A stretch of 5,205 nt of DNA from an uncultured Mollicutes bacterium. Lineage in GTDB: Bacteria; Bacillota_I; Bacilli_A; RFN20; CAG-826. Positions 1 to 5,205 of the stretch are shown here, piece after piece. The first letter of the stretch is position 1. Every line of letters starts with the position of its first letter. The notes beneath the pieces are model-generated. The model did no database searches. It was not told where the DNA came from and was given only the letters and a program-made list of their open reading frames with translations. The DNA lies in NCBI GenBank assembly GCA_945935945.1, contig CAMESA010000079.1:1-5205 (forward strand), read 5' to 3'. The position numbers were made by a program, and so were the translations under genes.

Positions 1-559
1 CCAAACTTGAAGCGTATTTACTAAGAGCTCTGTTTATTGCTTTTTTAGGGTTGATTATCGTTGTTGCAAAGCTATCCTCGATATCTTTATTTATAGCAAC
101 TTCAAAAATTTTTATATATTTTTTAATAAAAAACAAAATTAGCAGAAATATAATCTGAAAAATAAAGAGTGCTAAAGATAAGATTGTGACAAAAAGCAAT
201 TTTTTTGACTGATTAATACAAAAGTAGTCTATAAAGTTAAATACAATAACTAATAGTCGAAAAATATATCTACTTTTTTCTAAATATGAACCAATTTTTC
301 CTATAATTTTATTTTTCTCATTATTATGAACAAAAAACTCATTAACTAAATAAACAATAAAATATAAAAATGAAATTCCTAAAATTATTGAATATGTAAC
401 TAATAGAGATAATTTATTTATATTTACATAAATTAGAAAAGAATAAATTCCTAAAAACAAAAAGTTAATGACTAAAATACTCCGTTTCTTTAAAAGGTTA
501 ATGAAACGGTATAACATCCTAAATGCAGATTGAGTATGTTTTGTTGAAATAAGGTGCAT
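1..559 (-). CDS. Partial multi-pass membrane protein of unknown function (N-terminal part)
   Basis: An open frame reads leftward from ATG at 559-557 to the window edge without a stop, giving 186 residues; the C-terminus lies outside. The start is chosen because AAGGGA (plus 565-570) sits 5 nt upstream as a Shine-Dalgarno and an in-frame TAA closes the frame at 578-580. A second in-frame Met (residue 15, 517-515) lacks a comparable SD. About four hydrophobic segments are visible, near residues 28-47, 50-73, 98-115 and 121-146. They are preceded by a basic N-terminus (LLKKRS), with a charged loop at 76-97 and a basic stretch (KKYIK) after the last helix, so the N-terminus, the middle loop and the tail are probably cytoplasmic. 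The visible tail from residue 147 is soluble and mixed-charge (NKDIEDSF, NPKKAINRAL). I do not recognise the family. The gene is divergent from the acyltransferase operon. That it is a real gene is fairly sure; its function is unknown. Confidence 0.75.
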   Translation of the reverse strand, partial: MHLISTKHTQSAFRMLYRFINLLKKRSILVINFLFLGIYSFLIYVNINKLSLLVTYSIILGISFLYFIVYLVNEFFVHNNEKNKIIGKIGSYLEKSRYIFRLLVIVFNFIDYFCINQSKKLLFVTILSLALFIFQIIFLLILFFIKKYIKIFEVAINKDIEDSFATTIINPKKAINRALSKYASSL

Positions 560-564
560 ATCTT

Positions 565-589
565 TCCCTTCATAAGTTTATAAAACTTA
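565..589 (-). promoter_or_regulatory. Promoter -10, SD and operator-like palindrome for the leftward membrane gene
   Basis: On the minus strand a TATAAA box (plus 577-582) lies just upstream of the AAGGGA ribosome-binding site (565-570). Upstream TTGTTT/TTGTTA sequences could serve as the -35, but their spacing (19 or 15 nt) is not ideal. The box sits inside a perfect inverted repeat, TAAGTTT-ATA-AAACTTA (573-589, 7-bp arms, 3-nt spacer). A protein bound there would block this promoter, so it is a candidate operator. If the box is used, the transcript starts at or inside the SD and the leader is only about 11 nt. The palindrome is directly seen; its role is inferred, and AT-only promoter boxes are easily found by chance in such DNA. 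Confidence 0.4.
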
Positions 590-659
590 ACACTTTTTAA
601 CAAACAATCTCTTAATTTGCCTTTTGAATTTCTATTAAACGTTATCTGCTTGTGCGTTG

Positions 660-676
660 TATAATAAAGAAGAGGA
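660..676 (+). promoter_or_regulatory. Candidate promoter -10 and SD for the acyltransferase operon
   Basis: A perfect TATAAT stands at 660-665, and AGAGGA (671-676), 9 nt before the ATG at 686, is a good Shine-Dalgarno. No strong -35 is present; TTAAAC (635-640) is a weak match at 19-nt spacing. Transcription starting about 7 nt after the box would begin at about 672, within the SD, leaving a leader of roughly 14 nt. The SD is convincing. The promoter is plausible but could be fortuitous, with the true start further upstream. Confidence 0.45.
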
Positions 677-685
677 ACACAAATT

Positions 686-1960
686 ATGAAAATTAAATAC
701 CAAGAAAAATCATTTGAAGACATTCTTTCTTATTCACCAAAAAAGAGCAAAAAACCTAAAAAACCCTCTAGATTCCGGAGATTTTTGTTAAAAACTGTTT
801 CAAAATCTGATTTAAAAGTTACTAACTTTACATATAACTTAAACGATGTTTCTACATTAAAAATTGATGAGCCAATTCTAATTTTAATGAATCATTCATC
901 CTTTATTGATTTAGAAATTGCTTCAACAATTTTCTATCCACGTCCATTAAATATTGTTACAACTACGGATGGATTTATTGGCAAGAATTGGTTATTAAGA
1001 AATCTTGGTTGTGTTCCAGCAAAGAAATTTATCCTTGATGTTGAGCTTGTTAGAAATCTTTTATATGTCACAAAGAAATTAAAATCTTCTATTTTGATGT
1101 ACCCAGAAGCAAGCTATTCTTTTAGCGGTCAAACAACTCCTCTTCCTGAATCAGTTGGTAAATTTATAAAACTTTTAAATATTCCAGTAGTTACAGTTAT
1201 CACTGAAAATGCCTTTTTAAGACAACCTCTATACAACATGCTCTACAAACACGAAGTTAAAGTAAGTGCAAATGCAAAAATTTTAATCAGCAAAGATGAA
1301 ATAAAGACACTAAGTATTAAAGAAATTAACGAAAGACTTAAAAAAGAGTTTCAACTTGATTATTGGAAAACTCAAAAAGAGCATAATGTTATCATAAAAG
1401 AAGATAATTTCGCTGAAGGTTTGGAAAGAGTCTTATATAAATGCCCACATTGTGGGACTGAAGGGGAAATCTCAACAACAAAAAATAATATTAAATGTAA
1501 TAAATGTGGCGTTACCTATGAAATTCAACCAACTGGCGAATTAGTTGCGTTGAATGCAACAACAAAATTCTCATCAGTTTCATCCTGGTATGATTATGAA
1601 AGAGAAGAGGTCAGAAAAGAAATTTTAAACGGTACATATAAAACTGAGTTTGATCCAACATTATTTGTCACTCTTGATACTTATAAATTATTTAAAGTAA
1701 AAGATGTAAATCCTCATTTTGTTCACGACATAAATGGCTTTTCATTAACTGATGAGGAACATAATTTATCTTTTAAATTAAATCCACAAGAAACATATAG
1801 TGTTTATAGCGATTTTTATTGGTATGAAATTGGAGATGTTATTTCTATTGGAAATACTGATATCCAATATTATTGCTTTCCTGAAAGTAAACGTGTTTCA
1901 GTCGCAAAAATTAGAATTGCGAGTGAAGAAATGTTTAAACTAAAAAATAACACAAAGTAG
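686..1960 (+). CDS. PlsC-like lysophospholipid/glycerol-type acyltransferase with zinc ribbon and C-terminal extension
   Basis: The 424-residue product begins with a lysine- and arginine-rich stretch (about 19-46) that could hold it to the inner membrane face. The acyltransferase domain follows at about 50-230. The catalytic H-X4-D motif is NHSSFID (H70, D75), motif II is CVPAKKF (109-115), motif III is YPEASYS (E141) and motif IV is IPVVTV (166-171). In the PlsC family these residues transfer a fatty acyl group to a hydroxyl of a glycerolipid-type acceptor. Motif III departs from the usual EGTRS, having Ala and Tyr where Gly and Arg are expected, so the acceptor may differ from lysophosphatidic acid. 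A rubredoxin-like zinc ribbon follows, CPHC (253-256) and CNKC (271-274), then about 150 residues of a domain I do not recognise, rich in Trp and Tyr. Ordinary PlsC proteins are about 200-250 residues, so this one is much longer. The start has a good SD (671-676). It is the first gene of an operon with the phosphoesterase. The acyltransferase fold is fairly sure; the substrate is unknown. Confidence 0.88.
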   Translation: MKIKYQEKSFEDILSYSPKKSKKPKKPSRFRRFLLKTVSKSDLKVTNFTYNLNDVSTLKIDEPILILMNHSSFIDLEIASTIFYPRPLNIVTTTDGFIGKNWLLRNLGCVPAKKFILDVELVRNLLYVTKKLKSSILMYPEASYSFSGQTTPLPESVGKFIKLLNIPVVTVITENAFLRQPLYNMLYKHEVKVSANAKILISKDEIKTLSIKEINERLKKEFQLDYWKTQKEHNVIIKEDNFAEGLERVLYKCPHCGTEGEISTTKNNIKCNKCGVTYEIQPTGELVALNATTKFSSVSSWYDYEREEVRKEILNGTYKTEFDPTLFVTLDTYKLFKVKDVNPHFVHDINGFSLTDEEHNLSFKLNPQETYSVYSDFYWYEIGDVISIGNTDIQYYCFPESKRVSVAKIRIASEEMFKLKNNTK

Positions 1961-1964
1961 AGGT
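1959..1964 (+). promoter_or_regulatory. SD overlapping the upstream stop codon (translational coupling)
   Basis: AGAGGT includes the last two bases of the acyltransferase TAG stop (1958-1960) and lies 5 nt before the ATG at 1970. This fixes the start of the phosphoesterase and suggests that ribosomes ending the first gene reinitiate on the second, so both would be made from one transcript in linked amounts. Confidence 0.7.
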
Positions 1965-1969
1965 TAAAT

Positions 1970-3694
1970 ATGAATAAAAGAGAAAAATTCTTTAAAATCT
2001 TAAAGTTTACGTCTGTTTTTTTAGCAGTTCTAAATGCAATTTTCTTTTTTGCGATGAAATGTTGCTGGAGTGGTTTATCATCGTTTCTTAAATATGGTTC
2101 AAATCATATTGAATTTTTGTATTATTTACCACCAATTGTATCTGGATTATTTTTTATTTTAGCAATAACATCCATTATCCTATATTTAATAAAGGATAAA
2201 ACAAGAAATATTTGGCCAATAATTGTTTTAAGTCTTGATCTAATTGAAGCAGCAATTATCATCGCTGTAACAATATTTGGAGCAATTGATTATTTATATT
2301 TTATAATTCCTGACTTTATAACCTATTCTCTAATTGCAGGTTTTTTATATTTTATTGCCTATTTTATGTTTATTTACCCAAAAAAAGAGAGAAAAACAAA
2401 AAATATAATCAAGGGTATAACATTTGGATCGATGGTTGTTGTTCTATCTATTACTCTTCTAAACTTAACAATAAATAGTTTTTCAACCAAACCTGTTGTC
2501 TATGCTGTTGAAGATACATATCAAATTGTATTTTCTACTTCTAGCGAGTCTATAGGCTATGTAAAAATAAACGATAAAACATATGCTGATACATATGCAG
2601 GAAGTTATGAGAATTCAAAAATTCATAAAATAATTGTCCCTCAAAAAGATCTTGATGAAGCTAAAAATTATGAAATTTATTCTCAAAAAATGTTTTACAA
2701 AGGACCATTTGGCGGATTTAAAGGAAGAGAAATTAAAGAATCCTTCGCCTTTAGACCAGTGAATTCATCTGATGGTATATCTTACTATTCACTCGCAGAT
2801 ATTCATATGGAGAAAAATGGAAGTATCAAAGCTTCATCTTACCTTGAAAATAAAGATTTTTTAGTATTAGCAGGAGATATAATCTCTATGGTTGACTCAT
2901 TTTCTAATGCTAATTATGTAAACAAAGTGGCAAGTGAAATTACAAAAGGCGAAATACCGGTAATTTATGCTAGAGGAAATCATGAAATAAAAGGTAAATG
3001 GGCTGATAAATTATACAAATTTGTTGGTTCGAAAAATCAAAACTTTTATTACTATTTTACCCTTGGCAACAGCGTTTATGGTTGGACCCTAGACATCGGT
3101 GAAGATCACGATGATGACTGGTGGGAATACTATGGAACTGCTGATTTTGAAACTTATCGTGATGAACAGATTAGTTTCCTAAAAGAAGAAAAAGATAAAG
3201 GCACATATTCATCATATCCATATCATCTTGTAGTATGTCATATACCTCTACCATTTATAAATTCAAGAAAGAATCATGAAGAGAGTAAAAAAGAATTTAT
3301 TTCAATATTAAACGAGCTAGATATTGACATGGAAATTTCAGGACATCAACATGATTTATTTATTTTTGAACCTGGATTAATAACTCCAAATGAACAATTA
3401 AAATATAATATCGAATACGACGGAAAAGGTAAAACTTATAAGGGCTATTTATTAGATTTTAATTTCCCAACATTCTTAGTTTCAAAAAGAGGATTAACAC
3501 AAACAGATGATGCAAAGTTAGCATATAGTCACAATCAAATTGGGTTCAATGTTCAAGTAGACTCTTCGTTTACTAATGAAATTGTCTACTACAATAACGT
3601 GAATGGTGAAAAAGTAAATGTTGTTAATCCATTCTTTGATAAAAATTATGGCGATACTATAACTATAGATCTAGCAACAAAGTCATTCAATTAA
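1970..3694 (+). CDS. Membrane-anchored calcineurin-like metallophosphoesterase (purple acid phosphatase-like)
   Basis: The 574-residue product has five predicted membrane helices (about 11-30, 50-74, 81-104, 108-136, 148-170). Basic residues at the N-terminus (NKREK), after helix 2 (KDKTR) and after helix 4 (PKKERKTK) mark the cytoplasmic side, which places everything after residue 170 outside. Residues about 176-265 look like the small beta-rich domain that precedes the catalytic domain in purple acid phosphatases (DTYQIVFST, HKIIVPQKDLDEAKNY). The catalytic domain (about 270-510) has every expected metal-ligand motif: D277-I-H279, G302-D303, G336-N337-H338-E339, H424 and G458-H-Q-H461. Such proteins use two metal ions to hydrolyse phosphate mono- or diesters. 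The target is unknown; an envelope phospholipid, a teichoic-acid-like polymer, nucleotides or scavenged phosphate esters are all possible. It is coupled to the acyltransferase, with a 9-nt gap, and followed by a terminator. The fold and active site are sure, the topology likely, the substrate unknown. Confidence 0.93.
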   Translation: MNKREKFFKILKFTSVFLAVLNAIFFFAMKCCWSGLSSFLKYGSNHIEFLYYLPPIVSGLFFILAITSIILYLIKDKTRNIWPIIVLSLDLIEAAIIIAVTIFGAIDYLYFIIPDFITYSLIAGFLYFIAYFMFIYPKKERKTKNIIKGITFGSMVVVLSITLLNLTINSFSTKPVVYAVEDTYQIVFSTSSESIGYVKINDKTYADTYAGSYENSKIHKIIVPQKDLDEAKNYEIYSQKMFYKGPFGGFKGREIKESFAFRPVNSSDGISYYSLADIHMEKNGSIKASSYLENKDFLVLAGDIISMVDSFSNANYVNKVASEITKGEIPVIYARGNHEIKGKWADKLYKFVGSKNQNFYYYFTLGNSVYGWTLDIGEDHDDDWWEYYGTADFETYRDEQISFLKEEKDKGTYSSYPYHLVVCHIPLPFINSRKNHEESKKEFISILNELDIDMEISGHQHDLFIFEPGLITPNEQLKYNIEYDGKGKTYKGYLLDFNFPTFLVSKRGLTQTDDAKLAYSHNQIGFNVQVDSSFTNEIVYYNNVNGEKVNVVNPFFDKNYGDTITIDLATKSFN

Positions 3695-3698
3695 GGCT

Positions 3699-3767
3699 GA
3701 GCATTTTAATACATTTTCATAACAAAAACATAGGTGCGAAACTGTATTAAAACGCTCCCTTTTTCTT
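3699..3767 (+). terminator. Probable intrinsic terminator of the acyltransferase-phosphoesterase operon
   Basis: Five bases after the phosphoesterase stop, GAGCATTTTAATACA (3699-3713) pairs with TGTATTAAAACGCTC (3743-3757) over 15 positions with one A-C mismatch. CCTTTTTCTT (3758-3767) follows as a T-tract. The 29-nt loop is longer than usual and the stem is AT-rich, so it may be a weak terminator. An inverted-repeat end of a mobile sequence is an alternative reading. Confidence 0.6.
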
Positions 3768-3869
3768 ATAATAGTTGTCAAAGAACTCGCTACTAGAAAT
3801 TGAATAAACCAAATCTTTCACAAAATATATATAAACAGAACTAAAGCATCTGATAATCTAGTGAGAATG

Positions 3870-3898
3870 ATTATAAGCCTTGGCAGTATGCTTTGCAA
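3870..3898 (-). promoter_or_regulatory. Candidate minus-strand promoter inside the intergenic region
   Basis: On the minus strand TTGCAA (plus 3893-3898) and TATAAT (plus 3870-3875) are separated by exactly 17 nt, with a perfect -10 and a four-of-six -35. It would transcribe leftward, starting near 3863, toward the 3' end of the phosphoesterase operon. No clear gene lies in its path. The boxes are real; their use as a promoter is uncertain in AT-rich DNA. Confidence 0.3.
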
Positions 3899-3908
3899 GG
3901 ATTTTTTT
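3878..3908 (+). terminator. Terminator-like hairpin with T-tract in the intergenic region
   Basis: CCTTG (3878-3882) pairs with CAAGG (3896-3900). An inner GCA-GTA-TGC hairpin (3883-3891) stacks in the loop, leaving a short 3' bulge, and ATTTTTTT (3901-3908) follows. This is the form of a weak intrinsic terminator on the plus strand. A TATAAT box at 3767-3772 without a good -35 could start a transcript of about 130 nt ending here. I see no coding sequence in it, so a small RNA is the only product it would suggest. The stem is short. Confidence 0.3.
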
Positions 3909-3939
3909 AAAAATGTTTGAGTTCTGCAAGGTTTTTGAA
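3903..3939 (+). repeat. Direct repeat, copy 1 (37 nt)
   Basis: This matches 4094-4130 at 35 of 37 positions; the last 24 bases (3916-3939) are identical. Its core is GAGTTCTGCAAGG. The left flank (A+T run) and right flank (TTTTTGAACAAAA) are nearly complementary, so this copy can form an imperfect hairpin with the core in its loop. A shorter partial copy, TGCAAGG followed by a T-run, precedes it at 3894-3908. Confidence 0.85.
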
Positions 3940-3979
3940 CAAAACGACTAGATTTTTTTAAAGAATAGTTGCTTTCTTC

Positions 3980-3995
3980 TCGAGAAAAATCTCGA
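3980..3995. repeat. Small perfect hairpin between the direct repeats
   Basis: TCGAGA-AAAA-TCTCGA is a perfect 6-bp stem with an A-tetraloop and is one of the few G+C-containing stems here. It is followed directly by a second palindrome, AAATAAT-G-ATTATTT (3995-4009). Neither has a T-tract that would make it a terminator. The role is unknown. Confidence 0.6.
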
Positions 3996-4092
3996 AATAA
4001 TGATTATTTTCACTAAATCTCAGTCGCTATTAGATGTTATTTGCTAAAAATACCTGCTTATTTATATTAATAATAAAAAGAAAAATGAATAA

Positions 4093-4134
4093 ATTTTTCA
4101 AAAATATTTGAGTTCTGCAAGGTTTTTGAAAAAT
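4093..4134. repeat. Direct repeat copy 2 within a 12-bp perfect inverted repeat
   Basis: The second copy of the 37-nt repeat occupies 4094-4130. Here the flanks are exactly complementary: ATTTTTCAAAAA (4093-4104) pairs with TTTTTGAAAAAT (4123-4134) around an 18-nt loop that carries the conserved core GAGTTCTGCAAGG. Copy 1 keeps the same hairpin less well, so the hairpin with a conserved loop may be the repeated unit. Only two full copies, 191 nt apart, are present. Confidence 0.8.
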
Positions 4135-4155
4135 ATTAGCCTAAAAATATGTTTT

Positions 4156-4189
4156 TAATTAAAAATAAAAGGGTCTATTTTAGACCCTT
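4156..4189 (-). terminator. Intrinsic terminator of the leftward modular protein gene
   Basis: Five bases after the stop codon of the minus-strand gene lies a perfect stem of 9 bp with a 3-nt loop (AAGGGTCTA at 4169-4177, TAGACCCTT at 4181-4189). On the minus strand it is followed by a T-rich tail (TTATTTTTAATT). The other side is also T-rich (ATTTTT at 4191-4196), so it may stop transcription in both directions. Confidence 0.88.
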
Positions 4190-4194
4190 AATTT

Positions 4195-5205
4195 TTAATT
4201 ACCCCAGAAAGAAACACCACCAATGTCATTCATTATTCTTAGATAATTGTTGTCACTTCTCGTTTCCTTAAAGAAACAAATATAATATGACTTCTGATCA
4301 ATTTTTTTGTAATACAGTTTACTCCAAGAACTTCCAAAATTTAATGTATAACCTGCATCTTCAACAGCTTTAGTCATCGAATCAAAAGCACCATCAACAT
4401 CTTTAGTTAAAACGAATGCTTCATCTCTTGTACCATAACCATAAGTTACTTTTTTATAATTTAGATTATGGTCATTTTTCCAAATTTCAACAACGCTGTC
4501 TTCAGGGAGTGTAACTTCATAACCTAATGTTGGATCGATATCTTTGTATAATTTAATCAAAGAATCAATATTGTTGTAATGTGGAACATTAAGTACCCCT
4601 TCACCTTTATAGATTACTAATTCTATACGATAATCAAATTGTGAATGATTAAGATATGTGTAATCTGTTGTTGGATACATTGTTACAGCAATTTTTATAT
4701 CGCTATCAACTTGATAGAAGGTATATTGATTTTGACCTCTAACTTTTTGTGTTAAAGGTAAGTTTTTATCGTCTCTAACAGTTTTAAATCCTGAATCCAA
4801 AACTGCTTTTCTATATCCGCTATCGACTGTTCTACTATATTTTGAATAATAATTCGTCGCAAATTCTTTTGTAACATCACAAGTAACTACTGTTAATGGT
4901 TCTTCATAATCAACACCAGCATAAGATTCTAATGAATGGACTTCATAATCTGCTTCATAAGTATCTTGTAGACGTGGGAACTCTGACGCGTTATACCAAG
5001 AGCCAATTACTTCTTCTAATTTTTCAGTAAGTGTTTTAGTTCTTACCATATCGCCTCTATAAACCCAAATATAAACCGCGTTTTCATCCTCTGATTTGTT
5101 TGAAATATCCAAAACTATGTCATCTTTTTGATAAATTATGTGTCTACTTCCACTAGTTGTGTTAATTTCGTTCCATTTAGAGAATCCATAATCCTCGATT
5201 TTTGA
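4195..5205 (-). CDS. Partial protein of repeated modules, function unknown (C-terminal part)
   Basis: The minus-strand frame is open from the right edge (5205) to TAA at 4197-4195, giving 336 visible C-terminal residues; the true start lies outside. The first in-frame Met is residue 53, mid-module and without an SD, so it is not the start. I do not recognise the family. A pattern recurs about every 130-150 residues: a helix ending in Gly-aromatic (DSGYRKAVLDSGF at 128-140, DGAFDSMTKAVEDAGY at 271-286), a Tyr-rich strand pair (RHIIYQKDDIVLDI at 21-34; YTFYQVDSDIKIAV at 161-174; KLYYKKIDQKSYYI at 296-309), then a final strand (43-50, 192-200, 320-325). The linkers 59-95 and 212-247 also resemble each other. 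There are no membrane helices in the visible part, and it is acidic and rich in Tyr and Asp. This is typical of secreted or lipoprotein ectodomains, but any signal sequence would be off-window. A strong terminator follows the gene. Confidence 0.8.
   Translation of the reverse strand, partial: SKIEDYGFSKWNEINTTSGSRHIIYQKDDIVLDISNKSEDENAVYIWVYRGDMVRTKTLTEKLEEVIGSWYNASEFPRLQDTYEADYEVHSLESYAGVDYEEPLTVVTCDVTKEFATNYYSKYSRTVDSGYRKAVLDSGFKTVRDDKNLPLTQKVRGQNQYTFYQVDSDIKIAVTMYPTTDYTYLNHSQFDYRIELVIYKGEGVLNVPHYNNIDSLIKLYKDIDPTLGYEVTLPEDSVVEIWKNDHNLNYKKVTYGYGTRDEAFVLTKDVDGAFDSMTKAVEDAGYTLNFGSSWSKLYYKKIDQKSYYICFFKETRSDNNYLRIMNDIGGVSFWGN

Larger units (their letters stand above)
3768..4168. other. Structured intergenic region without a convincing gene
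   Basis: About 400 nt lie between the two convergent terminators. I find no open frame here with both a plausible start site and reasonable length. The stretch is unusually rich in short repeats and hairpins, which are listed separately. Two imperfect inverted-repeat systems share the segment 4015-4026. AAATCTCAGTCG there can pair with CGACTAGATTT (3945-3955, 11 bp plus a one-base bulge). Alternatively TCACTAAATCTCAG (4010-4023) can pair imperfectly with CTGATAATCTAGTGA (3850-3864), with a further outer match between 3841-3849 and 4024-4033. The whole could be a small RNA locus, a short dispersed element, or decayed sequence. The pairing is visible; a function is not. Confidence 0.5.

Noticed and set aside
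490..723. A 77-residue minus-strand open frame
   Set aside because: It spans the divergent promoter region and overlaps the starts of both flanking genes in another frame. It has no supporting motif, so it is a shadow.
686..3694. TGA read as tryptophan (Mycoplasma-type code)
   Set aside because: All tryptophans in the long frames are TGG and no frame needs TGA read-through.
3867..3920. A 17-codon plus-strand peptide starting at ATG 3867
   Set aside because: There is no properly spaced ribosome-binding site, it runs through the terminator-like hairpin and T-tract, and its codons carry no protein signal.
3903..4130. CRISPR array or tracrRNA from the repeated 37-nt unit
   Set aside because: There are only two full copies, 191 nt apart, with no regular spacers and no cas gene in the window. 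The repeat is better described as a hairpin-forming element.
3699..4134. Intact insertion sequence bounded by the repeats
   Set aside because: The two good repeats are direct and not inverted, no transposase is present, and no target duplication could be paired. A degraded or non-autonomous element remains possible but is not claimed.
4195..5112. TTG at 5112-5110 as the start of the modular protein
   Set aside because: The frame stays open upstream to the window edge and the upstream residues continue the repeated module, so the real start is outside the window.

Overview
This is a low-GC, AT-rich bacterial window of the kind found in Bacillota (class Bacilli and relatives). All visible tryptophans are TGG and the complete or ending genes stop with TAA or TAG, so the standard bacterial code fits and the Mycoplasma-type TGA=Trp code is not needed. 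Uncultured gut-type Bacilli are a reasonable guess, but there is no marker gene to fix the taxon.

Layout. (1) Positions 1-559, minus strand: the N-terminal 186 residues of an unrecognised four-helix membrane protein that runs off the left edge. (2) Positions 560-685: a divergent promoter region with a 7-bp-arm palindrome next to the minus-strand start and a TATAAT box just before the plus-strand gene. (3) Positions 686-3694, plus strand: a tight two-gene operon with a 9-nt gap, the second SD overlapping the first stop codon. It encodes a PlsC-like acyltransferase carrying a four-cysteine zinc ribbon and an extra C-terminal domain, then a five-helix membrane-anchored metallophosphoesterase whose catalytic domain is predicted to face outside. 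(4) Positions 3699-3767: a probable terminator. (5) Positions 3768-4168: about 400 nt without a convincing gene but dense in structure: a 37-nt direct repeat in two copies, several hairpins, long imperfect inverted repeats and promoter-like boxes. (6) Positions 4156-4189: a clear terminator for the last gene. (7) Positions 4195-5205, minus strand: the C-terminal 336 residues of an unrecognised protein built from repeated modules, with its start beyond the right edge.

The operon pairs a predicted cytoplasmic-face lipid acyltransferase with a predicted outward-facing phosphoesterase. Both are likely to act at the membrane, and a shared role in envelope lipid or glycopolymer chemistry is a reasonable inference, but neither substrate can be read from the sequence. 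The two edge genes have no visible functional link to the operon. The most unusual part of the window is the structured intergenic region between the two convergent terminators.
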